64,000 bases of DNA from Alphaproteobacteria bacterium (GTDB lineage Bacteria; Pseudomonadota; Alphaproteobacteria; Rhizobiales; JAJFHC01): positions 62,001 to 126,000 of the forward strand of contig JAJFHD010000055.1 of assembly GCA_021775805.1 (NCBI GenBank). The letters are read 5' to 3'. The notes under the pieces are model-generated. The model was not told the DNA's origin. It was given only the letters and a program-made list of their open reading frames with translations, and ran no database searches. The position numbers and the translations under genes are program-made. Positions within the stretch are counted from its first letter, which is position 1. Every line of letters begins with the position of its first letter. Positions 52,184 to 61,006 of this stretch are shown here, in pieces.

Positions 52184-53197
52184 CTAGTTCACTTTGTAGT
52201 AGCGTTTGTACCAGGCGACAAAATTAGAGAGGCCTTCTTCGATCGAGGTTTGAGGCGAATAGCCTGTAGCCTCCGACAAAGCCGAACAATCGGCCCAGGT
52301 GCTGACGACGTCGCCAGGTTGCATTGGCAGATACGTCTTGATGGCGCGACGGCCGATGCACTCTTCCAAGACCTCGATGTAGCGCATGAGCTCGATAGGC
52401 TTGCTGTTCCCGATATTGAAAATCCTGTAAGGCGCAACACCGCTTGAGTGCGGTGACGGTTCGAAGGCATCCCAGTTTTCGTCCCTGGTCGGAAGCACAT
52501 CCATCACCGCGGAAATTCCGCGCACGATATCCCCCACATAAGTGAAGTCTCTCGTCATTCGGCCTTCGTTAAAAATCTCAATCGGCCGGCCGTTTATTAT
52601 AGCGTCCGCGAATTTGAAGAACGCCATATCCGGCCGTCCCCACTCTCCATACACCGTGAAAAAGCGAAGCCCGGTTACCGGCAGGTCATAGAGGTGGCTG
52701 TAGCTGTGGGCCATCACCTCATTTGCTTTCTTCGTTGCCGCGTAGAGTGAAACGGGATGGTCGACACTATGCTCCTCGGAGTACGGCTGTGTCTTGTTCG
52801 CGCCATAGACGGAACTGGTCGAGGCGAACACCAGATGCCCGGTCTGATGGTGTCGGCATGCTTCGAGGATGTTGGAAAATCCGACAAGATTGCTTTGCAC
52901 ATAAGCTTCGGGATGGTCGATGCTATGGCGCACACCGGGCTGAGCCGCGAGGTGCACGACCTGAGAAAACGAGTTTTCACCGAACAAGGTTGACAGGCCG
53001 GCTGTATCGCACAGGTCAACTTCGCCAAACTTGAAGCCGGGATACTCGGCCAACTGTTTGACGCGGTCCTGCTTCAGAGTGACATCGTAATAGGGCGTGA
53101 AGTTATCTATGCCCAAGACCCGCTTGCCCGCCTCCAACAAATATTTGGCAGTGTGGAAGCCGATGAATCCGGCTGCGCCCGTGACAAGAACAGTCAT
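52184..53197 (-). CDS. UDP-glucuronate 4-epimerase-like NAD-dependent epimerase
   Basis: A 337-aa short-chain dehydrogenase/epimerase. The NAD motif is VLVTGAAGFIGFHTAKYLLE, followed by IDNFTPYYDVTLKQDR, the Ser of ASTSSVYG and the catalytic YAATKKANE (Y-x3-K). FFTVYGEWGRPDMAFFKF is the signature of UDP-glucuronate epimerases, where most have TVYGPWGRPDMA. It converts UDP-glucuronate to UDP-galacturonate. It overlaps the UDP-glucose dehydrogenase gene by 4 nt, so the two act in sequence to supply acidic sugars for the surface polysaccharide. Confidence 0.9.
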   Translation of the reverse strand: MTVLVTGAAGFIGFHTAKYLLEAGKRVLGIDNFTPYYDVTLKQDRVKQLAEYPGFKFGEVDLCDTAGLSTLFGENSFSQVVHLAAQPGVRHSIDHPEAYVQSNLVGFSNILEACRHHQTGHLVFASTSSVYGANKTQPYSEEHSVDHPVSLYAATKKANEVMAHSYSHLYDLPVTGLRFFTVYGEWGRPDMAFFKFADAIINGRPIEIFNEGRMTRDFTYVGDIVRGISAVMDVLPTRDENWDAFEPSPHSSGVAPYRIFNIGNSKPIELMRYIEVLEECIGRRAIKTYLPMQPGDVVSTWADCSALSEATGYSPQTSIEEGLSNFVAWYKRYYKVN

Positions 53198-54546
53198 CGC
53201 CGGATCTCAACGCCGGTTTTGGACTCCGCACTCTGCACAATGTTGGGCCGCCCGACGCTGAAATATCTGAACGGCGATGACTGCATTTCCTCAAGAGTGT
53301 AGACGTTGCGGAGATCGACGAGAACCGGTTCGGCCATGTTCTCAGCCATCCGGTTCAAATCGAGACCTCTAAATTCGTTCCATTCGGTCAGAATTACGAC
53401 CGCATGGGCGTCCCGCGTTACGCTGTAGGAGTCTGAAACCCACTCTACACCGGGAAGAATTTTTGACGCGGCCGGCATGGCCACCGGATCGTAGGCCACG
53501 ACCTCAGCGCCGCGTTCCGCCAATGCCGGCAGAATGGTGAGAGACGGAGCCTCGCGCACATCGTCGGTGCCCGGTTTGAAACTCACGCCCAAGATACCGA
53601 TCCGTTTGCCTTTCAGAGCCCCGCCAACCGCCTCTTCGATTCGGTCGACCATTTTTACTTTTCGGGCGTCGTTTGCGGCGATGACACTGTCAACAATTGT
53701 CGCACTCACACCGGCTTCACGCGCCACCGACGACAACGCGCGGGTATCCTTAGGAAAGCATGATCCTCCATAGCCAGGACCGGGATGAAGGAATTTCGCT
53801 CCAATCCGGCCGTCAAGCCCGATTCCGTTGGCCAGATCCTGTACGTTTGCGCCTGTCGCTTCGCAAAGATCGGCCATTTCATTGATAAATGTGATCTTGG
53901 TCGCCAGAAAAGCGTTGGCCGCGTACTTGGTGAGTTCCGCGGTATTGAGGTCGGTAAACACAACCGGCGCATTGCGCAGAGACAATGGCCGGTACAGGTT
54001 TTGCAGAATGTTCCGGCCTCTTTCTCCCTCGACACCCACCAGAACCCGGTCTGGATGCATGAAATCCTCAATCGCCGCGCCTTCCCGCAAGAACTCGGGG
54101 TTGGAGGCCACTTCGAACTCGGCTTCAGGATTGGCCTCTCGAATCAGCAGCGCAATATGCCGCGCCGTTCCGACCGGGACCGTGGATTTCGTAACCACCA
54201 GGGTGAAACCATTCAAGTTCACGGCAATTGTCCGCGCCGCCTTCTCCACGTACCCGATGTCCGCGGCACCATCACCTCTGCGCGACGGCGTGCCGACGGC
54301 AATAAACACAACGTCCGCCTGTCTGACGGCATCCGGCAATTCGGTTGTAAAGGAAAGGCGGGCGGCGGCCACGTTCGTTTGAACCAGGATATCGAGGCCC
54401 GGTTCGTAAATTGGAATTTCGCCCTGTTTCAGGCGTTCGATCTTCTCCGCGTCCGTATCGACACAGATCACCTCGAACCCAAACTCGGAAAAACACGCCC
54501 CCGATACAAGCCCGACATAGCCCGTACCTACCATCGCTATCCGCAT
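53194..54546 (-). CDS. UDP-glucose 6-dehydrogenase
   Basis: A 450-aa enzyme that oxidises UDP-glucose to UDP-glucuronate with two NAD+. The N-terminus IAMVGTGYVGLVSGACFSEF is the Rossmann fold, VSKSTVPVGT-type residues are present (VVTKSTVPVGTARH), the catalytic Cys lies in HPGPGYGGSCFPKDT, and the C-terminal domain has GVSFKPGTDDVREAPSLTIL. The start is the ATG at 54546; the frame to 54603 adds residues outside the family. Its product is the substrate of the adjacent epimerase. Confidence 0.95.
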   Translation of the reverse strand: MRIAMVGTGYVGLVSGACFSEFGFEVICVDTDAEKIERLKQGEIPIYEPGLDILVQTNVAAARLSFTTELPDAVRQADVVFIAVGTPSRRGDGAADIGYVEKAARTIAVNLNGFTLVVTKSTVPVGTARHIALLIREANPEAEFEVASNPEFLREGAAIEDFMHPDRVLVGVEGERGRNILQNLYRPLSLRNAPVVFTDLNTAELTKYAANAFLATKITFINEMADLCEATGANVQDLANGIGLDGRIGAKFLHPGPGYGGSCFPKDTRALSSVAREAGVSATIVDSVIAANDARKVKMVDRIEEAVGGALKGKRIGILGVSFKPGTDDVREAPSLTILPALAERGAEVVAYDPVAMPAASKILPGVEWVSDSYSVTRDAHAVVILTEWNEFRGLDLNRMAENMAEPVLVDLRNVYTLEEMQSSPFRYFSVGRPNIVQSAESKTGVEIRR

Positions 54547-54740
54547 GTCTGTTCGCCTTGGCTGCCTCGATGAACCGGCCCACCGCAGACGCGGGGACGG
54601 CACTTCCTAGCCCACCCGTCTCGGCAATACAATCCACTTGCCTGTCGCCGGGTCTTGTCAAATTCCTCCAATGAGCCAGTATTAGCACTACCGACATATC
54701 GGCATCCAATGTCCAGACCGGAATTCAGGAGGAAAACCCC

Positions 54741-55184
54741 ATGAGAACATCTGTACGTAACACTTTATTCGGACTGATCACGGGAGTAATGGCGCTCTGG
54801 GTCTCGACGGCGGCAAACGCGCAAACCCTCAGCAATGATGACCGCACGACATTCAAACAAATAATCTCCGATCAAATCGGCGCGTTCCGGAAAGACGATG
54901 CCGTTACCGCTTTTTCGTTCGCAGCCCCAAGTATCCGTCAGAAATTCAACAATGCCCAGACTTTCGTAGAGATGGTCCGAAAGGGGTACTTGCCGGTATA
55001 CCGGCCGCAGCAATTCACCTTCGGCCCGATCTCCGACGAACTGGGGCATCCGACGCAAAGGGTCAGCGTCATCGGCCCGGACGGCACCTTATGGATCGCC
55101 CTGTACGGCATGCAAAAGCAAACTGACGGCAGTTGGAGAATCGGCGGCGTCGCGCTGATCAAACCGCCTGGCGAAAACACCTGA
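54741..55184 (+). CDS. Secreted DUF4864 protein
   Basis: A 147-aa protein with a signal peptide (about residues 1-27, ending NAQ). The mature sequence LSNDDRTTFKQIISDQIGAFRKDD, AFSFAAPSIRQKFNNAQTFVEM, YRPQQFTFGPI and a final WRIGGVALIKPPG follow the DUF4864 order. The fold is probably NTF2-like and the function is unknown. It has a clear AGGAGG site. It is divergent from the UDP-glucose dehydrogenase gene. Confidence 0.85.
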   Translation: MRTSVRNTLFGLITGVMALWVSTAANAQTLSNDDRTTFKQIISDQIGAFRKDDAVTAFSFAAPSIRQKFNNAQTFVEMVRKGYLPVYRPQQFTFGPISDELGHPTQRVSVIGPDGTLWIALYGMQKQTDGSWRIGGVALIKPPGENT

Positions 55185-55306
55185 GTTCACATTGCGCTAT
55201 GCGAGCCTGACACTATAATCCACTCAGTCAGCGTGGTTGGCAGACACACTGCCGGCCGACACCAGCCGTCGCCCCGCACCACTCGTTCACCGGATCAAAC
55301 AGCAAC

Positions 55307-55792
55307 ATGTTAAAATCAGCTTCCGGATCAGGCAGTGCCGCTCCCGAATTCGACGAAACCGCTCGTGACAGCTACCGTCGATTTCATCGTGAGAGGATTC
55401 GCTACAATGATCTGGATCCCCTTGGACACGTCACCAGCATTTCCTTCGTCAGCCTGTTCGAGTCCGCACGCATTATGTTTGTGCGCGAGAGTGGCCGGCC
55501 CGTTGACGGACCTGACTTTGGCTGGATGCTGGTCAATGTCGACATCAACTATCACAGTCAGCTGCACTTCCCGTGCGACATCGACATCGGCACCAGTCTG
55601 CTGAAAATCGGCAAAAGCTCGGTCACGACAATTCAGGGCATGTTCGACCATATGCGGTGCTGCGCCACCCAAAGGTCTGTCCTGGTACACGTTGACCGTT
55701 CCACTGACCGCGCGGCTGCCATATCCGACGATGCCCGCGCTGCCTTGACACGTGCCGCCGGCCAATCCCTCCTGACAGGAATTGACACATGA
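55307..55792 (+). CDS. Acyl-CoA thioesterase (hot-dog fold)
   Basis: A 161-aa protein with the 4-hydroxybenzoyl-CoA-thioesterase-like motif [21 protein letters not shown], where the Asp and GHV are the usual catalytic and CoA-side residues. [15 protein letters not shown] follows. It hydrolyses an acyl-CoA of unknown type. The thiolase gene ATG overlaps its stop by 4 nt, so the two are co-translated and probably work on the same acyl-CoA pool. No ribosome site is obvious at the ATG. Confidence 0.85.
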   Translation: MLKSASGSGSAAPEFDETARDSYRRFHRERIRYNDLDPLGHVTSISFVSLFESARIMFVRESGRPVDGPDFGWMLVNVDINYHSQLHFPCDIDIGTSLLKIGKSSVTTIQGMFDHMRCCATQRSVLVHVDRSTDRAAAISDDARAALTRAAGQSLLTGIDT

Positions 55793-56973
55793 AAGACGCC
55801 GTTATTGTCTCCACTGCAAGAACCCCAATCGGCCGCGCCTTCCGGGGCGCATTCAACAACACCAAGGCACCGACCATGGCGGGCCATGTAGTCCAGGCCG
55901 CGGTCGAACGTGCTGGAATTGCCCCCGATGAGGTAGAAGATTGCATCATGGGTGCCGCCATGCAGGCGGGCACGACCGGTTGGAACCTCGGGCGCATGAG
56001 CGCCATTGCGGCAGGACTGCCGGTTTCGGTCCCTGGCATGACGATCGACCGGCAGTGCGCGTCCAGTCTGATTACCATCGCAACAGCGGCCCGCGCTGTG
56101 CGCTGTGGCGAGGCATCGACCATCGTGGCCGGCGGCGTCGAGCAAATCAGCCTGGTTCAGAAGGACTTTTTCGGATGGGTTGCCAAGGAAGTCGACAAGA
56201 CGGTAACCACCGCCAACGCATCCGCCTACATGCCCATGCTCCAGACCGCGGAAACTGTGGCCAACCGGTACAATGTTTCACGGCAGGCTCAGGATGAGTA
56301 TGGCCTCCAAAGCCAGAAACGCACTGCAGAAGCACAATCGGCCGGCCGTTTCGACGCTGAAATCGTCCCGCTGGCCACCGTTAAAAAACTCGAAAACCGT
56401 GAAACTGGCGAAATCACCTTCGAAGACGTCACCCTGGAAAAGGATGAAGGCAACCGACCGGGCACTGCACTGGAAGACCTCCAGAACCTCAAACCGGTCA
56501 TCGAGGACGGTTCCATCACCGCCGGCAATGCCAGCCAACTTTCCGATGGTGCCACGGCGTGTGTCGTGATGGAGGCAACACACGCTGAGCAGAAAGGCCT
56601 GGAACCGCTTGGGCTTTACAGAGGTGTTGCGGTTGCCGGCTGCGAGCCCGATGAGATGGGCATCGGTCCGGTGTTTGCGGTTCCGAAACTGCTGGAACTA
56701 ACCGGCCTCAAGATGGATGACATAGACCTTTGGGAGCTCAACGAGGCCTTCGCCGTACAGGTTCTCTACTGCCGCGACCGCCTCGGCATCCCCAACGAGA
56801 ACCTCAACGTCAATGGCGGCGCCATCTCGATCGGCCACCCCTATGGCATGTCGGGCGCCCGCATGGTCGGTCACGCGTTGATCGAGGGCAAACGGCGTGG
56901 TGCCAAGAATGTGGTCGTGACCATGTGTATCGGCGGTGGCATGGGTGCAGCCGGATTGTTTGAGGTGCTGTAG
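55789..56973 (+). CDS. Acetyl-CoA acyltransferase (thiolase)
   Basis: A 394-aa thiolase. The acyl-accepting Cys is in [14 protein letters not shown] near residue 88, [11 protein letters not shown] carries the NEAF motif, the His is in [20 protein letters not shown], and the second Cys is in [14 protein letters not shown]. It cleaves or forms 3-ketoacyl-CoA and acts in the cytoplasm in fatty-acid or related acyl-CoA metabolism. It pairs with the overlapping thioesterase gene and converges with the importer operon. Confidence 0.95.
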   Translation: MKDAVIVSTARTPIGRAFRGAFNNTKAPTMAGHVVQAAVERAGIAPDEVEDCIMGAAMQAGTTGWNLGRMSAIAAGLPVSVPGMTIDRQCASSLITIATAARAVRCGEASTIVAGGVEQISLVQKDFFGWVAKEVDKTVTTANASAYMPMLQTAETVANRYNVSRQAQDEYGLQSQKRTAEAQSAGRFDAEIVPLATVKKLENRETGEITFEDVTLEKDEGNRPGTALEDLQNLKPVIEDGSITAGNASQLSDGATACVVMEATHAEQKGLEPLGLYRGVAVAGCEPDEMGIGPVFAVPKLLELTGLKMDDIDLWELNEAFAVQVLYCRDRLGIPNENLNVNGGAISIGHPYGMSGARMVGHALIEGKRRGAKNVVVTMCIGGGMGAAGLFEVL

Positions 56974-56982
56974 TTCGGGCAG

Positions 56983-58041
56983 CTACGCCCGCCCCTCTTC
57001 GACTGCGTGACAGGCGACGTGCACGCCAGGTGTCGGCTCCCTCAATGTCGGAATCTCTGAGCGGCACCGTTCGTTGGCAAGCGGACACCTGCCATGAAAA
57101 ACGCATCCCGGCGGCAGGTTGACCGGAGACGGGACCTCGCCCGGCACGCGCTTGTGCTCGAACGGCCTGCCGTCCATCTTCGGGATCGCCGACAGCAGAA
57201 GCTGGGTATAGGGATGGCGCGGTGCAGCAAACAAATCCGCAGTCTTCGCCAGTTCGCAAACCGTCCCCAGATACATGACCGCAACCCGGCTGCCGAAGTG
57301 CTCGACCACCGAAAGATCATGGGTGATGAACAGGTATGTCAGCCCTCTTTCAGCCCGGGCGTCCATCAGGACATTCAGAACCTGCGCCTGGATCGAAACG
57401 TCGAGAGCCGAAATCGGTTCGTCAGCGACGATAAAGTCGGGATCGACCATGAGGGCGCGGGCAATCGAAATCCGCTGCCTCTGGCCACCGGAGAACTCAT
57501 GGGGAAACCGTGCAACCCATGACGGGTCGTTGCCAACCGAATGCATGACTTGCGCCACCGTGTCCTTGATCTCGGCCTCGCTAAGGGTGGGCTGGTGGAA
57601 TCTGATTGGTTCCTCAAGTGTCTGCTGAACCGTCATGCGCGGATTGAGCGAGCCATACGGGTTCTGGAAGATCATCTGCATGCGGCGCCGGAACGGCTTG
57701 CGGCGTTGATCGTCAAGTTGATCGATGCGTTCGCCATCGTAGAGGATCTTGCCCGACTCAGGGCTCAGCAAACCGATGATGGTTCGCCCCAGCGTCGTTT
57801 TTCCGCAGCCCGACTCACCGACAACGCAAAACGCTTCACCTTGCTCAATCCTGACCGTGACGCCGTTGAGAGCATGAACCTTGGGTTTTTCGCGTGACAG
57901 GAAATTGGAGGGCAAGGGAAAAGCTTTGTATATGTCCTCGACTTCCAAAAGGACCGGTTTTGCGTTCTGCGTGCCGTCATGCGCTTGGCTTGGCGTATCG
58001 GCTGTGTCGACAACGCCCGTGGGATCCGTTCCGACACTCAC
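56983..58041 (-). CDS. Peptide-type ABC transporter ATPase (DppF/OppF-like)
   Basis: A 352-aa ATPase: Walker [18 protein letters not shown]-loop [16 protein letters not shown], signature [17 protein letters not shown], Walker B FIVADEPISALDVS, and the C-terminal PxxCxFHGRC-type tail (PPGCVFHGRCPLANERC), an OppF/DppF hallmark with paired Cys. The GTG at 58041 overlaps the stop of the upstream ATPase gene by 4 nt; the frame to 58119 is not needed. It is the last gene of the second importer operon. Confidence 0.92.
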   Translation of the reverse strand: MSVGTDPTGVVDTADTPSQAHDGTQNAKPVLLEVEDIYKAFPLPSNFLSREKPKVHALNGVTVRIEQGEAFCVVGESGCGKTTLGRTIIGLLSPESGKILYDGERIDQLDDQRRKPFRRRMQMIFQNPYGSLNPRMTVQQTLEEPIRFHQPTLSEAEIKDTVAQVMHSVGNDPSWVARFPHEFSGGQRQRISIARALMVDPDFIVADEPISALDVSIQAQVLNVLMDARAERGLTYLFITHDLSVVEHFGSRVAVMYLGTVCELAKTADLFAAPRHPYTQLLLSAIPKMDGRPFEHKRVPGEVPSPVNLPPGCVFHGRCPLANERCRSEIPTLREPTPGVHVACHAVEEGRA

Positions 58042-59006
58042 GACACCACCTCCTCTGCATGGTGACAGGCGACCTTCTGGGCCCCGACCTCGCGTAACTG
58101 CGGCAATTCTTCCTTGCATCTCTTGTCGGCAAAGTCACATCGGGGCGAAAACGCGCAACCGGGAGGAATGCTGTCCAGCGACGGCATTGAACCGCGGATC
58201 TGGTTCAAGGGTTGGCCCGGCTTGTTCTGTTCGGGAAGGGCTGCAATCAGTCCCTTGGTATAGGGATGCGTCGGACTGTCGATGATCCGCCGGGTCGGAC
58301 CCTGTTCGACGATACAGCCTGCATACATCACCAGTATGCGTTCCGTCACCTGGCTGACGACAGCCAGATCATGGGTGATCAGGATCAATCCCATATTGTG
58401 CACCTGGCACAGGTTCAGCAACAACGCCAGAATCTCCGCCTGAATGGTCACGTCGAGGGCGGTCGTGGGCTCATCAGCGATGATGATTGCCGGATCAGTC
58501 AACAAGGCAATCGCTATAACCACTCTTTGGCGCAAGCCACCTGACAGCTCATGGGGATAGGCTTCAAACCTGGATTCGGGCGACGGAACAGACACTTCGG
58601 CAAGCTTGTCGATGGCCAACACCTTGGCGTCCGCATCGCTGATGTTGCGGTGCGCTTGCAGGGTTTCGACCATTTGCGTACCGATCGTCAGAACCGGGTT
58701 GAGGGTCATCATCGGATCCTGAAAAATCATCGCAATCCGGTCGCCGCGGATCTTTCGCAATTCCGCTTGCGACAGCGTGATCATGTCGCGGCCGTCAAAC
58801 AGGATTTCGCCTTTGCTGATCCGCCCCGGTTCGCTGATCAGGTTCAGGATCGCAAACGCGGCCATCGACTTGCCGGCACCGCTTTCGCCAACGATGCCCA
58901 GGCGTTCGCCGGCTTCAAGCGACAGGTCCATGCCACGCAGAGCATGAAGAACGCCGTGCCGGGTCGGAAACTCGACTTCCAGGTCGTGGACTTCAAGCAA
59001 AGACAT
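58038..59006 (-). CDS. Peptide-type ABC transporter ATPase (DppD/OppD-like)
   Basis: A 322-aa ATPase with Walker A VGESGAGKSMAAFAIL, signature [16 protein letters not shown], Walker [15 protein letters not shown] and a Cys-containing tail (PPGCAFSPRCDFADKRC). It works as a heterodimer with the overlapping DppF-like protein. It follows the DppC-like permease gene by 9 nt. The substrate is set by the binding protein encoded at 61007. Confidence 0.93.
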   Translation of the reverse strand: MSLLEVHDLEVEFPTRHGVLHALRGMDLSLEAGERLGIVGESGAGKSMAAFAILNLISEPGRISKGEILFDGRDMITLSQAELRKIRGDRIAMIFQDPMMTLNPVLTIGTQMVETLQAHRNISDADAKVLAIDKLAEVSVPSPESRFEAYPHELSGGLRQRVVIAIALLTDPAIIIADEPTTALDVTIQAEILALLLNLCQVHNMGLILITHDLAVVSQVTERILVMYAGCIVEQGPTRRIIDSPTHPYTKGLIAALPEQNKPGQPLNQIRGSMPSLDSIPPGCAFSPRCDFADKRCKEELPQLREVGAQKVACHHAEEVVS

Positions 59007-59015
59007 GGTTCAACC

Positions 59016-59936
59016 TCACCGGCGGCTGTAGAGACGTGGGTTGAGCGCATCGCGCAACCAGTCGCCGAGCAGGTTCAAAGACAGGATGAGGACAATCAGC
59101 ACGATGCTCGGAATGATCGTGATCCACCACGACCCCGAAAAAATGAATTCGAACCCCGAGCGGATCAATGACCCCAGTGACGGCTGTGTCACAGGCATTC
59201 CAAGCCCCAGAAAACTCAATGACGCCTCCGATATGATCGCTTCGGCAACCTGGACCGTCGATATGACAAGGACCGGCGACAAGGTATTGGGCAGGACCTG
59301 GCGAAACATGATGCGCATACGCGACAGGCCGATCACCCGGGCCGCATCCACATATTCCTTGTTGCGTTCCGCCAGGACCGAGGCTCGGACCGTGCGCGCG
59401 TACTGCGGCCATTCGGCAATGCCGATCACCAGGATGAGCATGAAGATCGCCAAATCCTCATAAAGTTCGCTGCCGAACGAAGCCTGGAACACGGCCAGGG
59501 CTATAATCGCCACCATGAGCGTCGACAACGATAACTGGATATCGGCGAGCCGCATGAAAAAGGCGTCGACCCGTCCCCCCACATAACCGGCGAACAGTCC
59601 GATCGAAACGCCCACAACAGCCTGCAGCAAAACGGCAAACACGCCAATCAGCAGGGATACTCCGGTGCCGTGCAGGATCGTCGACAGCATGTCGCGGCCC
59701 TGCTGATCCGACCCCAGAATGAAACGCGGATCGCTGCCTTCCTGCCAGATCGGCGGAATTTCGGAATCCATGATGTCCAGTTGCGTCTGGTCGTATGGAT
59801 CCTGCGGCGAGATTACCGGTGCCAGAACCGAAGTCGCCACGAAAAACAGAACGATCAGAAAACTGACCTTTGCCACACGGTCCCGGCGGAAGCGGTAGAA
59901 GAGGTCCGACTGCACAAACTGAGAAATGGCGTTCAT
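59016..59936 (-). CDS. Peptide-type ABC permease (DppC/OppC-like)
   Basis: A 306-aa inner-membrane permease with the usual N-terminal helix and PQDPYDQTQLDIMDS region. FILGSDQQGRDMLSTILHGTGVS is the OppC entry motif, the EAA loop is DAARVIGLSRMRIMFRQVLPN, and it ends LLGDWLRDALNPR. It overlaps the DppB-like gene by 4 nt. Confidence 0.94.
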   Translation of the reverse strand: MNAISQFVQSDLFYRFRRDRVAKVSFLIVLFFVATSVLAPVISPQDPYDQTQLDIMDSEIPPIWQEGSDPRFILGSDQQGRDMLSTILHGTGVSLLIGVFAVLLQAVVGVSIGLFAGYVGGRVDAFFMRLADIQLSLSTLMVAIIALAVFQASFGSELYEDLAIFMLILVIGIAEWPQYARTVRASVLAERNKEYVDAARVIGLSRMRIMFRQVLPNTLSPVLVISTVQVAEAIISEASLSFLGLGMPVTQPSLGSLIRSGFEFIFSGSWWITIIPSIVLIVLILSLNLLGDWLRDALNPRLYSRR

Positions 59937-60928
59937 CGGGCTTCTCCAATCACACTGACTGTCGGATTGACCAGTGTGTAGACCAGATCGACGATTGTAT
60001 TTGTAATTACAAATATCAACCCGACCACAATGATGTAGGCGATGATCAACGGCGTATCGACCCGGTTGATCGCTTCAAGAAACATGAACCCCATCCCCGG
60101 CCACTGAAACACGGTTTCTGTGAGGATAGTGTAGGCGATCAGGGTCCCGACCTTGACGCCGCCCAGGCTGATCACCGGGATCAGCGTGTTCTTCAGGGCA
60201 TGCAGAAACCAAATGCGCCGTGCAGACAGGCCTTTTGCCCACGCATATTTTACATACTCCGATTTCAGAACCTCCATCATTTCACCGCGCACCAGCCGGA
60301 TAAAGAGCGGCAGCATGATCGACGAAAGTGCAATCGCCGGCAGGATCAGATGGACGATCCCGTCCCAGGTCAAAAATCCGGTCGGCCAGCCCCATGGAAG
60401 AATATACGGATCCCCTCGCCCGAAGGACGGCATCCAGCCCAGATGAACGGAAAACAGAAATATCGAGAAGATCGCTGTCAGGAAGACCGGAACGGAAATC
60501 CCGACGATACTCACACTCATGACGATCTTGGAGGTCCAGCTGTCCGGCCGAATGGCGGTGTACACACCCAACGGAATGGACACGCCGAAAATGATGATCG
60601 TTGCGGCCAGCACCAGTTCGAAGGTCGCGGGAAACTTGTTCAGGATAACGTCAACAGCCGGTTTCTTGAAGAAATAGGACGTCCCCAGATCACCTTGAAC
60701 GGCTTTTCCAAGGAACCGGACATACTGGGTCAGAAAAGGATCGTTGAGCCCCATGCGTTCACGCAGCTCATCGCGTTCGGCTTCAGAGACCGATTGTCCG
60801 ACCAGTTCCCGCAATGGGTCGCCGAGATTGTCCTGGATGGTGAAGCCGACAAGGCTGATCACAAACATCACAACAACAGCCTGCGCAAGCCGCCGCAACA
60901 AAAAAGCCACGAAATCAGTCGCTTTCAT
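59933..60928 (-). CDS. Peptide-type ABC permease (DppB/OppB-like)
   Basis: A 331-aa inner-membrane permease. The N-terminus FLLRRLAQAVVVMFVISLVG, the segment MGLNDPFLTQYVRFLGKAVQGDLG and the EAA loop YVKYAWAKGLSARRIWFLHAL are OppB features. It starts at the ATG at 60928; a longer frame reaches 60997 through the hairpin region and is unlikely. A strong hairpin lies between it and the binding-protein gene. Confidence 0.93.
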   Translation of the reverse strand: MKATDFVAFLLRRLAQAVVVMFVISLVGFTIQDNLGDPLRELVGQSVSEAERDELRERMGLNDPFLTQYVRFLGKAVQGDLGTSYFFKKPAVDVILNKFPATFELVLAATIIIFGVSIPLGVYTAIRPDSWTSKIVMSVSIVGISVPVFLTAIFSIFLFSVHLGWMPSFGRGDPYILPWGWPTGFLTWDGIVHLILPAIALSSIMLPLFIRLVRGEMMEVLKSEYVKYAWAKGLSARRIWFLHALKNTLIPVISLGGVKVGTLIAYTILTETVFQWPGMGFMFLEAINRVDTPLIIAYIIVVGLIFVITNTIVDLVYTLVNPTVSVIGEAR

Positions 60929-60964
60929 CGAAGCGTCCGCCCCTTCGCTAGATCCCGGAAAGTA

Positions 60965-60995
60965 GAAGGGCGCGGGGGTAAAACCCGCGCCCTTC
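60965..60995 (-). terminator. Intercistronic hairpin after the binding-protein gene
   Basis: A perfect 12-bp GC-rich stem (60965-60976 with 60984-60995, 7-nt loop) between the binding-protein stop at 61007 and the permease start at 60928. The minus strand continues TACTTTCC, a poor T tract. It may be an attenuator or an mRNA-stabilising stem that keeps binding-protein mRNA abundant. Confidence 0.65.
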
Positions 60996-61006
60996 AATTG
61001 GTCTGC

